From contig JAHRBC010000003.1 of the NCBI GenBank assembly GCA_022702545.1, positions 1,240,001 to 1,304,000 on the forward strand: DNA of 64,000 bases, written 5' to 3'. The notes beneath the pieces were generated by a model. That model had not been told where the DNA came from, made no database searches, and worked only from the letters and a program-made list of their open reading frames with translations. Of the stretch, positions 38,523-50,384 are shown one piece after another (positions within the stretch are counted from its first letter, which is position 1; each line of letters opens with the position of its first letter). The position numbers and the translations under genes are program-made. The stretch comes from Phycomyces nitens (Eukaryota > Mucoromycota > Mucoromycetes > Mucorales > Phycomycetaceae).

Positions 38523-39116
38523 GCAGTGCGAGGAAAAGGAAGCAGACTATTCAGAAATCATTATTGACGCTCTGGGTAAGTGCTCATTAGAAGCGTGGAT
38601 AAGCATGGTGTTTAAAAAAAAGGTGAATTGATCGCTTTAAAACTAGTCTTTTCACGTAAATCATCTATGCCCATGAGCGATATCTGTTCACGTATCATGA
38701 AAACCAACCCGACCTATCGTCAGCAACCACGCGAATTGTGGATGACCCGTATCCAACACGTTCTCCAGACATGTCCATTCTTTGGTGAAATTGTTCGCAA
38801 GGGAAAGACAGCAGATGGATCTCCCAAAGAAAACCTCTATTATTACAGCAGTGATAAGGATCCTGTGGAATGGAGACGTACGGCTTATACACAGGTTGGT
38901 AGAAGTGCTCGCAAGTGTACCTTGCAGGATAAACAGTACTTTTGGCGCATTCCACCAAAGCTGGGCCGTCATCGTGGCACCTATATCCCCCCACCAGCCA
39001 AAGATTATTATGAACCCAACTCTTCAAAGCGCACCAACAAAGCTGAAGAAGCCGAAGAAACCGAGGAAGTTGAAGAGAGTAGCAGGAAGAAGACAAAGCA
39101 CAACACCGTCAACTAA
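37756..39116 (+). CDS. FHA-domain protein with forkhead-like winged helix
   Basis: Two exons (37756-38575, 38623-39116; 47-nt intron) give 437 aa. Residues about 78-172 form an FHA domain, which binds phosphothreonine: ITLGRGG, KIGRRNRQISRIHVSI, and NGATVDNVLYG. A strongly acidic linker (poly-Glu near 245-257) follows. The C-terminal part, about 275-370, has the look of a forkhead winged helix: MPMSDICSRIMKTNPTYRQQ, then RELWMTRIQHVLQTCPFFGEI, although the classic forkhead recognition helix (N-S-I-R-H-N) is not present. The tail is basic (SRKKTKH), a likely nuclear signal. Fungal FHA plus forkhead proteins (Fkh2, Fhl1) control transcription. It could equally belong to a Tos4/Plm2-like group. 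Convergent with the alcohol oxidase gene, 358 bp apart. Confidence 0.85.
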
Positions 39117-39410
39117 AGAAGAAAAAAGAAAGAAAGAAAAATGAAAATGAATATGAAAAATCATCCATAATTAATTATCAACCAATTTTGTTTTTCATCG
39201 CCGTATTTACCAACCTCTCCTCCCCTCTCGCTCTCGCTCTTGGGATCTTATCTATATATCTGTCGGTCTCATCAACTCTCCAAACACCTGTATGTTGTAA
39301 AAGAAATAAAACGTTCTACAAGTGAACTATGTATATAAACTATTCGTTCAATTGTCAGGTTTTTGGTTTTTGGTTTTTGGTTTTGTTTGGTTTGTAGTTA
39401 TGCATGTATT

Positions 39411-39440
39411 GTAATAATAATAATAATAATAATAATAATA
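39411..39440 (+). repeat. AAT trinucleotide microsatellite
   Basis: Roughly ten AAT units in the 358-bp gap between two convergent stop codons. Confidence 0.85.
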
Positions 39441-39474
39441 TAAAAGTTATATAATGATAATTAGTTTATGGATC

Positions 39475-41392
39475 CTAAAGCTTTGCGACATTTGCTTGGG
39501 ACTTTAGGATGATAGAGTCTGCGACATGAAGTGCTATTGCCTCTGTGGTGACCATTGGGTTGACTCCTGAAGCAGTAGGGAAGAGAGAGGCATCGCCAAC
39601 ATAGAGATTCTTGATTTCCCATGTTTCGCCAGTTTGCTTGGTCACTGATCTAGAAGGAGAAATGCCCATTCGACTAGAACAATTCCACACATCGAATAAA
39701 AGCCTTTAATGCACTGATCTGTGGAATGCCACCATGATCTCACACACGACTTACCAGGTACTCATCTGATGTGCCGAGAAAACACCACCTCCATCGCGAG
39801 GAAGTCCGTTCTTCTTCACCTTGGCCAGCCATTTTATGAATCGAGGATTGTCTGTGCGGGATTCTTCATCATCCGCAAATTCAAATGGATCCATGGCAAA
39901 CATAGACACAACCAAACTGCGAGCACCGGCTGCAACTGTTATCTTGCATGCATGCAAGACACCCTCAAGAATGGAGGTTTTGTCGTGTTTGGAAAGATCA
40001 TATTCTACAATCATATTGTCATTGGCATCATAGCGCACTTGACTCTTGGAGTCCTTGTCGCGCGATAAGACGATAATCGGTGCAGCTTGACGGTACTTGA
40101 GCATAAGTTCTTTATGAGAAGCAGCATTTCTCCAGACTTGGATAGTAGAATAGCTTGGTATATGGGTCATTGGGACCTCTAACTTTGCACCATACCCTTG
40201 ACCATCCACATTTTCAGCAACATTGGTCAACTAGGTCAGCAATAGAAGGCTTCATTAGTGCTGCAAAGAGTTTAAATAGAGGGGTAAACTTACAGCGGTC
40301 ATGATTGAGCCAGTGTGCATGTCAATATTATGGTCAAAGAAACCATAGATAATCGAGCAGGGGTGGAGACGGAGATTCTTGCCAATGTTTTTGTTTTTTA
40401 AACCACTTCGAAGGAGTATACCAGGGGACTGAAGAGATCCTGCAGATACAACAACTGTATTTGCATACACCTTTACAATTTCCTTGTTGGCCACCAAACA
40501 CTCTACACCAGTAGCCTTGCCCTTTTCAGTCAATACACGCAGGGCCTTTGTTTGAGTGATAAATTTAGCATTATGCTGAGCAGCATCCTGCAACCAGGTA
40601 TTCATTGTGCCGTTCTTAATGCCTGCTTTGCATCCAGTATAACAAAATCCACAATCATGGGCCTTTCCCCCTGTATTTTGAGCAAGATCTGCAGTAGGGT
40701 ATCCGAGTTTACTATATAGTTTGATAACCAAATAAGCATTTGAATATTTGTAACCTTTTTTTCTTCTTCTTTCTTTTCTTCATTTACCTGGCACCATCCA
40801 ATAGAATCTGATTGGGGGCATTGTGTTTGATCCCTTGGGTTGTTGCACCAATGCGTTCGAATACACGATCAAGGTCTCTTGAAAACTACAATACATGTAT
40901 ATAATATTATTATTCTATATTTACGGCTATTTCCAATCTGGGAATCTAGAGCCCATTACACCTTTAGTGTCACTATTTACCTTTGGGGATGTGAAATGAG
41001 TCAAGCCTTGGCGCGCCCACTCTTCACGCACAAAGTGTTGAAGCTGAAATGAAGAGAGACAAGAGGTTAGGATCCTTTTCTATAAATTCTTGTGCCACAT
41101 TCGAATTTTAGTATCCATTCATACCTTTAGACATGCACACCAATTAATAGTAGTTCCACCACCAAACACACTTCCAGCAAACACGTTCATGGATCCACTG
41201 AAAGAACTGAATGCTCCTCCAGTTTCATACATGGTGGCATACGTAGTATCCTCTCTTTGCACCATGTCTTCTTCATGAACATATCTTCCCTTTTCAATCA
41301 CCAGCACATTTTTCCCAGACTTTGCCAATTCAGCAGCAATTACACCTATAATCACACATGGAATCAGATATATCTGGACCTACTATTGCTAG

Positions 41393-41428
<36 letters not shown>

Positions 41429-42111
41429 CCTCCTCCTGCTCCACTTCCAATCACAATGGCATCGTAATGCAAAGATTTCTTGAGTTCGTCCAAGGTTAGC
41501 ATATTCAATCTGTCACGAACAGGTTCCTGGCATTTTGCCTTGATTTCTTCCTCGGTTGGAGGCACGTATCCAATCAATTCATGAAGAGCAGATTTCTGGA
41601 CAGCATAAGTTGTGTAAAGAGAAATTGTTGAGACGGCTTTGTAGAGGTTTCGGATCTGAGGAATGTAAGAGTCTTTCCAGCCCGAGAGAACAGCCTCGCG
41701 CTCCTTTTGGGTCAGGTCTTTGAATTTTTTGAAATGGCTTGTCAGAGCAAAGGTTCCTGGGGCTGTTGAGAGAATCGACAGGACAGACAAGAACTCAGAC
41801 CTCTTGTCGGGTGGGATGGCACGGTATATAAAGTATACTGCATTTTCAACAGATTTCTCTGTAAATCCATCAAGACGACAAAAAGCACGCACTTGCTCGG
41901 GAGTATGGAGTGGATTTGGCTTGCGGCACAGACGAGCGACTAGTTTGTCTTCTTCTTCTTGGGTTAAAACAGGCACAACCGTACGTAGCATGGCTTCGAG
42001 AGTCTGGGTCTGACCAATAGATAGCTCGATTGGAGGAGAGACATAATAGAGGTTTGGGTCATAGATCAGGGCAGAAACACTGGCCTCAGTAGTTCCCTTT
42101 GGAAGGACCAT
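39475..42111 (-). CDS. FAO1: Long-chain fatty alcohol oxidase (GMC family)
   Basis: Seven exons (42111-41430, 41345-41125, 41043-40981, 40885-40788, 40711-40294, 40230-39755, 39673-39475) give 718 aa, the size of Candida-type and plant FAO. The enzyme oxidises long-chain alcohols to aldehydes with FAD and O2, usually in peroxisomes or ER, during alkane and wax use. An N-terminal alpha-helical region (about 1-210) is followed by the FAD dinucleotide fold (YDAIVIGSGAGG, residues about 218-228, continuing VIEKGRYV), GGGTTINWCACLK, the FAO-type CGFCYTGCKAGIKN, and the C-terminal GMC block GDASLFPTASGVNP. The start is the first ATG at 42111. It ends in ANVAKL, which resembles but does not exactly match the peroxisomal SKL tail. 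Intron 1 is almost pure TA at its donor. Confidence 0.92.
41397..41428. repeat. TA microsatellite inside the alcohol oxidase intron 1
   Basis: The splice donor GTAATA of intron 1 runs straight into about 14 TA units on the minus strand, so the 5' half of the 84-nt intron is a dinucleotide repeat. Confidence 0.85.
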
Positions 42112-43280
42112 TTTTTGCAACTGGGAAAGAAATAGGTGAGGAGAGCAAACGAGAAACTAAGGATCCAATCAAGAGATTCGCCACAGGTTTTTATAGATGA
42201 ATTATGGGAAAGTTTAAAGACATATCACGTGCGACCTGAGCTTTACACGCCTGTACTCCATTCAATTTCCGTGTAGGATGGGGAAAAAGAAAAAAAAATA
42301 CTAAGCTTTAGGCGCCGAACAGCGGAAAAAATACAGTCCAAGCCTTGCAAGCATGTATATATATATGTATACATATCTGTTATTTCAGCTCAACTTATTA
42401 ATACACTTTGCACTTTAGATATATCAGGGCTATTGAACTGGTTTCTTTGATTGATTGATTGATTGGTTAAAAAGAGGTTCAATGGGTATGTATAAAGAAT
42501 CTTTAAAAGACTATATATTAGAGATAATTACAAGATCCATTATAAATAGATTCATATAAAGATAGGTATGGATCTAGAATACCCCAGTGTATCTCTGTTT
42601 TTTTAAGAGAAACAAAACAGAAAAAGGGTGCTATAATTCTGCAGGTTAAACTGAATTGATATGCAACAGTTCATAGTTGTTGGATTATTGCAAAAGAAAC
42701 TTTGGATATCGAATCCAAAGGATCTTTAAAGAAGATTGCTATACAACATTTGGAGTAGACCCCACGATAATCTCTCTATAATCTATTTTTGAAATATTCC
42801 TCCAAGAGGATAATCCAGTTTTAAATATCTGGACTCTCACGACACTTTGGGGGGTATAGATAAGACTTGACGTGGTGTCTTGATTATTAATCTCATTAGA
42901 TAAAAAGAAGCTAGTTGAACGCATTGTCCGCCAATGGGTGGAAAAACAAAATGCACAATCCTTGATGAACCAGAGACTATCTAGGTTGAAGAATGGGGCA
43001 AGATTTACGATTAAATATTCGTCAAATATTATCTGCCAATCCTTAACTACTAACCGCACTTTTAGGTAAAAGCTGGGGAAACGCCATATTAATTTACAAT
43101 GTATATATATATCCATCGATTAAATGAATATTTTAAATATTTATATAAACACATTCTACAAAACAAAAAAGCACTAGACAAACTTGTCAATACACAAACT
43201 CAATATTCATATAAAGTAGTACACTTAAATAGAGCTTAAAGGCCATCTTCCCTATCTTTATATTATAATAACAATAAACT
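42112..43280. other. Intergenic with decayed dispersed repeat
   Basis: Holds the promoter side of the alcohol oxidase gene up to about 42400 and the second copy of the dispersed repeat. No intact gene is seen; the 125-codon minus-strand frame at 42739-43116 is antisense to the better coding remnant. Confidence 0.5.
42545..43060 (+). repeat. Decayed dispersed repeat, copy 2
   Basis: Matches 36590-37060 in the same orientation, with about 140 extra bases near 42582-42720. In-frame fragments are better kept here: IFKEDCYTTFGVDPTIISL, then after a stop IFEIFLQEDNPVLNIW, and in another frame KKKLVERIVRQWVEKQNAQS. The pattern of one product broken by stops and frameshifts supports a dead mobile-element gene. 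Family uncertain. Confidence 0.65.
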
Positions 43281-44072
43281 TTTGCAATAATTTTTTATTG
43301 TAATCCAAAGAACAATTTACACTTATTTTAATAGTGGCTATTGTATAGCTTGCTTCCAAAAACTCGATATAAAAAATGAGTAAGATTTAGCTAAGAAAAA
43401 GAATGTGCTTGGGTGTACAGACTAACGAGTAATGTTACACTTTCAGACCATACCCCAGTCAATGTACATTTGTACCTTTTAAAAACTAAATACATATTTT
43501 ATGCTCTACCAGTATATGGTATCTTATAAGAACTATTGCTTGTAAGAATATCTGTCCAGAGCAAACAAGAGATTACTTTAATTCATTCTATTTAATATTC
43601 CAATAAACGATTGAAAGTTATAGATGACCTTGAATAGATGAATTTATTATAATAGCATTTTCAGTATCACCTTTACAAATTTATGCACCAAGGTACACAA
43701 AACTTCATACAATTGAACATATGTCGACTAGTCACCCGATATTTTTCTCTATCTTTACCCAATCTCATAACTACGTCAAAAAAGCTTAATCTTTGTTATT
43801 TAATTTGAGATTGAATATCTCATAATAATAAGTCGAGACTTGTGGGCATGTAATATAAAGACCCAAGGTAGCCAGATTATTTAATGATGGAGGTATATAA
43901 GTTTAATATTTCAAAATTTCCAGGGTACTATTATATCATATGGTCTCAGCTATGATCAATCACTGGATTCTCAACCCTTTCTAGCTGTAGAGTATGACAT
44001 TGAACAATCGAGAAAGCTGTGCAATTAGAATTTTTCTTTTCGTTTGTCCTGACAGTTTTGATTTTGATTATT
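43281..44072 (+). repeat. Left arm of the inverted repeat
   Basis: Runs from the TTTGCAATAA end to GACAGTTTTGATTTTGATTATT, where similarity to the other arm stops. It differs from the right arm by scattered substitutions and small indels, including about 17 extra bases near 43527-43548. Confidence 0.8.
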
Positions 44073-45324
44073 TAATTTATCCTAGCTAATACTTCTCCTA
44101 AAAACATTTTCACTGCAAGGAAACCTGGTTTCAAAGTGTTTATACAATATTAGAATTTACAGAAAGTTAAGGAGAGTAAATGTAATGTATTAACATATGA
44201 TGTCTAGGATAAAAATGCCTTTAACATATAAGAATAAATATTAAACTAGAAGTTTAACGAGCTCTAATGATAGCAAACAGTCTATAGCTCAAAATTATAT
44301 ATGTATACGTAATTGCTCTTTATAAACATACGAAGTAAAGCGAGTGAAATATAAGAATAATTAAAAGCTTCTGAGATTGTTTTTATTTATTTTGGGGACA
44401 TACGGGTAAAGTGGCACGCCTATTTGTCAAAAGTATAAAATATCAAAGGGAATAAGATGTACCTTTAAAATAGATAAATTATTTTCTATACATTATACCT
44501 TAAGTTTTGATGGCCTATAAAAATGCAATTAATAAAACTATAACTTTAACTGTATATACATAAAATTCTAGATTCAAGCAACTATTAATGTCGTTTGCTT
44601 TCTAATCAAGTATTGGAAGGAATAAAATTAAGATACTAATGGGTTGCCGTTTAACAAGTAACTGGGATCATTTATAAATAGAATAGAGTATCATTTTCAG
44701 TATAAAATAAAGCATTTAAAATACTAGGCTTATGAATATAGTATTGAGGATAGCCATTATAATACATATATATATCCGAATGAACGTTTTAATTTCAAAT
44801 AATACAATTTTAACAAAGGCATTTTATTATCTAGGATATAAAGATTTCTGAACTTTTAATAAAAAAAATATTAATTCTTGAGTAAATGTTAATCATTTCA
44901 ATTCAATTGCGATGTTTAATGAGTATTGAAAATGTTCAAGCAAATTAAACGACTATGTTTTCTTTTATAATTGCAAAAAAAATGTGTCTGAAAATTATAT
45001 AGAATGAGGTATATTCATTAGTTTGATATGGCTACTTGTCCTGTTGATTATTAAAGGTAAAAGTATACAAAAAACTTGATCATGTTTGTCGTTGCAAAAT
45101 TTTTAAAAAAAGTAAAGTTTTTTTTTAAAGAAGAGCTAAATGAATACTTTACTGCTTGACTAAGCTTCACTCTACTTGATATAATTAATTTTTGCTTGTC
45201 AAGAAATATCAATTGAAATAGGAATATATTGCTTCTTTGATATTGGTTTTACAGATATAGCAATAGAGTAAACTTGCTCATCTTTCAAAATAGTCGCAAG
45301 AACTTTGCCAGCTATTTTAATAAT
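44073..45324. other. Unique centre of the inverted-repeat element
   Basis: 1,252 bp of AT-rich sequence between the arms. The longest frame, minus strand 45199-45408, overlaps the right arm and encodes a hydrophobic stretch of no known family. No DDE, zinc-finger or reverse-transcriptase motifs are seen. Confidence 0.6.
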
Positions 45325-46108
45325 AATAATCAAAATCAAAACTGTCAGGACAAACGAAAAAAAAAAAGTTGTTCTAATTGCACAGCTTTCTCGATTGTTC
45401 AATGACATACTCTACAGCTAGAGAGAGTCGAAAATCCAGTGACTGATCATATATGAAACCATATGATATAATAGTACCTTGCAAATTTGAAATATTAAAC
45501 TTATATACCTCCATCATTAAATAATGTGGTTACCTTGGGTCTTTTACATGCCCACAAGTCTCGACTTATTATTATGAGATATTCAATCTCAAAATTAAAC
45601 AACAAAGATTAAGCTTTTTCGACGTAGTCATAGGCTTGGGTAAATATAGAGAAAAATATCGGGTGACTAGTCGACATGTTCAATTGAATGAAGTTTTGTG
45701 TACCTTGGTGCATAAATTTGTAAAGGTGATACTGAAAATGCTATTATAATAAATTCATCTATTCAAGGTCATCTATAACTTTCAATCGTTTATTGGAATA
45801 TTAAATAGAATGAATTAAAGTAATCTCTTGTTTGCTCTGGACAGATATTCTTACAAGGTACCATATATTGGTAGAACATAAAATATGTATTTAGTTTTTA
45901 AAAGGCACAAATGTACATTGACTGGGGTATGGTCTGAAAGTGTAACATTACTCGTTAGTCTGTACACCCAAGCACATTCTTTTTCTACGTTTTTTTAGCT
46001 AAATTTTACTCATTTTTTATATCGAGTTTTTGGAAGCAAGCTGTACAATAGGCACTATTAAAATAAGTGTAGATTGTTCTTTGGATCACAATAAAAAATT
46101 ATTGCAAA
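45325..46108 (-). repeat. Right arm of the inverted repeat
   Basis: Reverse complement of the left arm, for example the block TACAGACTAACGAGTAATGT is shared exactly. Slightly shorter than the left arm because of small deletions. Confidence 0.8.
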
Positions 46109-49076
46109 TAACAAAAAACACAAAAAGCTTGAATAACAATAGTCATAAGCCCAATAATACAGCAAATAAAGGTGTATTTTACTTAATATACAGACAACCA
46201 AGACATTTCTTTACAGAAAGACATCTACTGATCATACACATGTCTTGTTGAGAATTTATTTTCGAAACCAGAAGAAAATAAAGAGAAATTTGAAAGGATC
46301 TTATTGCTAGTTTTAAACATACAAGAATTGAAGATCACTGGCAATATTACATCTAATGAGAAACCAAGTGATTATGGTTTTAAAGATAACTGGGTATTGT
46401 ACTTTACGTGGATGTAGAACAAGAAAAAGCAAATTAGACTGAATATAGATCGCCTACAAAACAGTGAGCTACACTTGTAGATTTAGCAGAAATATTGGAA
46501 TGTATTGGTGTACCAAAAATACCCAGAAATCGTTTAAGAACAGAAAAAAGACATGGTAAGTTGTGGGGTAATATGAAATTATCCTAAAATGCCCAAACCG
46601 CATCTCAATTTCTATTTCAAGACACGAAATGTGTTTTGTTGGTTCTGGTTGTCATATTTGCATATATATATAGATATTTGTCATTAAAGATTCCAATCGA
46701 CAATAACGAGTAATTCCACAATATTATAAAACACAGAAAAGCTAATTTATAGTATGTTTATAATTAATTAATTAATTGATTGATTGATTGTTATTCTTTT
46801 CAGCATGGAATAAATCAAGAATTGATATCATATCAGATGTTTTTGAAATTTATCTAGATTTTTGGCGGACCCCAAGCTAATGAACCGCGTATTTTGATTT
46901 ATATTTCTTAAATCATTAGACATGCTATCAATTGGTATCAATACAAGGTAAAAGGAGAATATTAAACAACATCAAGTTTTTCATAATTGACAGGAAATTA
47001 CATGGTCAAGGTGTAATATCTAAACATCATCTTTTTTAAGAAATATGGATCATTACCAAACTATATCCTCAATGCCTTTTGAGAATATATTAATGCACCT
47101 CCATTATAAGAATATTTTGGTACTGGTCCTATTGATAAACTTTCTAAATGTATCCATCTGATTATAGTTGACTCAAAGCATTTTTTAGTAGGATACTCAT
47201 TGAATATTGTCACCCTCACTAAATAATAGATATTTTGCATGTCGTCTATGGAAATTCGGTCTAGAAGATAAAAATAAATAAAAGTCTTGATGGATCTTTC
47301 TATTTCCAACCAAACCCCAACTATTTTCTCTCTCTCAATAGATTGCAAACACATTTTTTTTAGTATCTTTTAGGTATTCTGTTTTTCGATTGTTATAAAG
47401 TTGTGTTAGTGTTTCTTCATCTCTCTTAATAGTAAACATTAGCCATTCTATTGTACGGGAATATCTACCATATGAGGTGTCTACCTTGACGACAAGTCTT
47501 GATTAAAAATAAACCACGGGTTTAAAAGCATATCTTGGATAGTTTGCAGGCTTAAAAACATGTATTATATTCTACTTTTGCATACTATAAATAGAACGTG
47601 TGGACTGGACCATCTGATCTTCAACTCAAACATGTCGACAGAGCGAAACCGCTGGTTGGTCTGGAAAGATGTTTTTCTGCACCAATTTTTACGTACTACA
47701 TGGATACGTATTAAATATAAACATGTCAAGAGTAATCCCAAACCATGAGTCAAGGGTGTTCTAGTTATCTCCATGGAGATATATGAGTATATCCTTAGAA
47801 GCCATGACAACAATAATATTGAGTTGATATTGTCTATGTAAAGATTATTTGTATTCAAATATTATTATGGGTATCCAGATACATATAGGCTACTGTAGTT
47901 TATTGGAATAGAGTAAAAGTACAAGCGAGATTATGCAATGGTTTTTTTTAAAAAAAAATCAAAATCTCCAAACCCATCTTATTCTTGACGTTTGATACAC
48001 TATTTCTACATGTGAATTAAAGCATCATGACCAAGGAATTCTTCCACATTTCTTGGTTTTATAATACCAAGAATATAAAATATATGACACTCCAAAAAAG
48101 AATAAGACTTTCTTGTCTACCATATGAAAATAAAGTCAAATATCATGGTCATTAAAAGAGGTCAATCAGATAGTCAATGCATCCACTAAAAGCCACCAAA
48201 CTTAATATTCTAAAGCAGTTTGTATATTATATTAGATAATAGTACATGTAACTACTTGAAAGCTTATTTAATATCATGGGGGAGAATCATGCAATAGATC
48301 ATTTTGCTTGGTGGAAAAAATCTCTTTATTCTACATGTATTAGATGCATTAATGCTAAATGATGATAATGAGAGAATCAAAAGGATATTTTTTAAGGAAA
48401 AAAAAAGTATTGAGCGCATGAAAGATTTGACCAGGTAGCCATACATTTGTCAACTTTCTTTTTTCTTTTTTTTTACTGTCAAGACTGTACTCCATGGTAA
48501 CCAGTCTGTTTTCAAAGGGCTCTTTTGGCAGTTGGTTTCAAATCACCATGGATACTATGACAAGGACTATAGTCGAATGGTCACATTACACTAATGGCTC
48601 AATAACTTGGCCTTTTGATACTTCCTAAATACAGTCTAGTTTCCATAGCTCATTTTATTTTCAATCTAAATAGTTGTCAGACCCTCTATAAAGATCCCAA
48701 AGCATCTTTCCATAAAATATTACCCTGGTATCAGTCCAGAGCTGTTTGTTATAGCCATGTTTCCAAACTTCTTTTCTACCTACCACATTAATTGACGGAC
48801 TTTCAAATATTGTAAAATAAACCCAGCCACTTTCATATTTTCATTTGATTCCCATATATAAAAAAAAAGACATCCAAAAAAGGAAAAATAAAGGTCCTAA
48901 GAACAGTTGTAGAAACACCGGATAGAGTACCTGGGATAATTAATCAGAATAAAACATCTACATATCCAACCATACATCTATATACACTTGTTCTTTTGGA
49001 AAGTTGTATACACATACAGATACACATAAACGTCAAAACAGTGTTATAGATATCACTAGAGACCCCCCTTTTTGAG
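46109..49076. other. Intergenic, no intact gene
   Basis: AT-rich, including an ATTA/ATTG tetranucleotide patch (about 46761-46790). On the plus strand, 47040-47230 keeps a coding-like frame (EYFGTGPIDKLSKCIHLIIV) interrupted upstream by two stops, which may be a dead mobile-element or gene fragment. The rest holds nothing I can support; the final part is the promoter of the hydrolase gene. Confidence 0.45.
47040..47230 (+). pseudogene. Possible decayed coding fragment
   Basis: The frame KYGSLPNYILNAF, stop, EYINAPPL, stop, EYFGTGPIDKLSKC... continues to LNIVTLTK before a double stop. Composition is protein-like rather than low in complexity. I do not recognise the family; a degenerate transposase is only a guess. 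Confidence 0.25.
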
Positions 49077-50384
49077 ATGAGCGAACCGGAACATGCCGAT
49101 AGATTGCTGCTCATCTTTGTTCATGGTTTCCATGGATCAGACACTAGCTTTGAGGTTTGAAATCTAGAGCCTCATTCACTCTAATTACTTACATTAGTAT
49201 TCTAGGATTTTCCCAATCGACTTCGAACAATCCTCACAAACACACACAAAGTTGATGTAGATGCCGTCGTATACCCCAGTTACAAAACAATGGGGTAAGA
49301 ATGATAACATCAGTTTTCAAAGAATTTGATTTTAAAGGCGAATGTTCTAGTGCAGTGATCTCTCATTAGCTGTTCAGGACCTGACTACTTGGCTGATTGA
49401 TCAAGTCAATACCCGACAAAGAGAATCAAAGGGATGGGGTGGCAAGGGTAGATTGATGGTTGCACTCTTTGGTCATTCGATGGGTGGAATTGTTTGTAAG
49501 TAGAAAAGACCAAGGGCGCAGCTGTATAATTTATCACCCTTGGTTTAATGTACACTTCCATTTCTTATTTTTTTTTACATGTTAGCTGCAGAGGTTATTC
49601 TTGGTCTTAAAAGGAGACCCGATGATCCACTGGAAGGTGCCTTTATTGTGGGCCTATTGGCCTATGATACACCTTTTTACTCTGTCAATGTCAAATATGT
49701 ATCTTCCAAGGTCACCAATTATGCAGACCAGGCCAGCCGATTCCTTCAAGGAAACTCCTCAACTACCACCAGTGTGAGACAGATTGGGAATACAGCACAA
49801 GCAGCAGCCAAGACTGCCCAAGCCTCTTCGTCCTCAGGGTGGGGATTCCTTGCTGGTGTTGTGGGAATTGCAGCAATTGGTGCGGCTGCTTATGTTGGCC
49901 GAGAATTGATTTTGACTGGATTGAGCAAAGCCTATGACCATTTGGAATTTGTAAATACCTTGATTGACACAGAAGGATGTGAAGAAAGGTAGGGTCTCTT
50001 CTTGCTGTGGTATCCAGATGCTTTAGATCTAATTCAATACTACAGAGTTAATCGTCTTGTAGAGCTAGACGATGTTTTGTTCAAGTGTTTTTATATACAG
50101 GTAGATAATAACATGGTCAATAACATGCCCACAACCATACTAACCTGGTTTCTTAGTTGTCTTCCAATCCTGATCAACCAAGGACCTTTATCGACTTGCC
50201 ACCAGATGAGACCTCTTGTTACTTTGTGCCCGTCATGTCCGATGCTTTATCAGAGGTTACTGCTCATACAACCATGTTTAGTTCAACCAGGAATGCGTCT
50301 TATTATCTACTGGGGGCAGATTCTGTATCTCTTGTATCGGAAATGATTGAACGTTTCCATAGAAAGCATGGTAGATCGGCCTAA
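49077..50384 (+). CDS. Alpha/beta hydrolase (lipase/esterase-like)
   Basis: Six exons (49077-49154, 49206-49294, 49356-49495, 49586-49988, 50046-50100, 50157-50384) give 330 aa. The fold starts at once with LLLIFVHGFHGSDTSFE (oxyanion-loop HG), and the nucleophile elbow is GHSMGG with Ser97. A DUF676-like serine hydrolase acting on lipid or other esters is the likely class. Between the elbow and the C-terminal part lies a Ser/Ala-rich linker and a Gly/Ala-rich hydrophobic helix (WGFLAGVVGIAAIGAAAYVG, about residues 183-202), which may anchor the enzyme to a membrane. The acid and histidine of the triad are not certain: HTTMF near the C-terminus offers a candidate His. No signal peptide. Confidence 0.85.

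Larger units (their letters stand above)
43281..46108. mobile_element. Long inverted-repeat element, likely non-autonomous transposon
   Basis: Two arms (43281-44072 and 45325-46108) are near-perfect inverted copies of each other around a 1,252-bp centre. By eye roughly nine in ten positions match, with runs of 50 bases or more identical. The outer ends both read TTTGCAATAATTTTTTATTG. Just outside are TAACAATAAAC (43269-43279) and TAACAAAAAAC (46109-46119), a 10 of 11 match that could be a target-site duplication. Very long terminal inverted repeats plus a 9-11 bp duplication are typical of Mutator-like or foldback elements. The centre has no transposase I can recognise, so it would be non-autonomous. 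The flanks are AT-rich, so the duplication could be chance. Confidence 0.7.

Noticed and set aside
42739..43116. 125-codon minus-strand open frame
   Set aside because: Antisense to the dispersed-repeat fragments whose plus-strand peptides recur in both copies.
46030..46251. 73-codon open frame at the edge of the inverted repeat
   Set aside because: Starts with TTG, lies half inside the right arm, and has no known motif.
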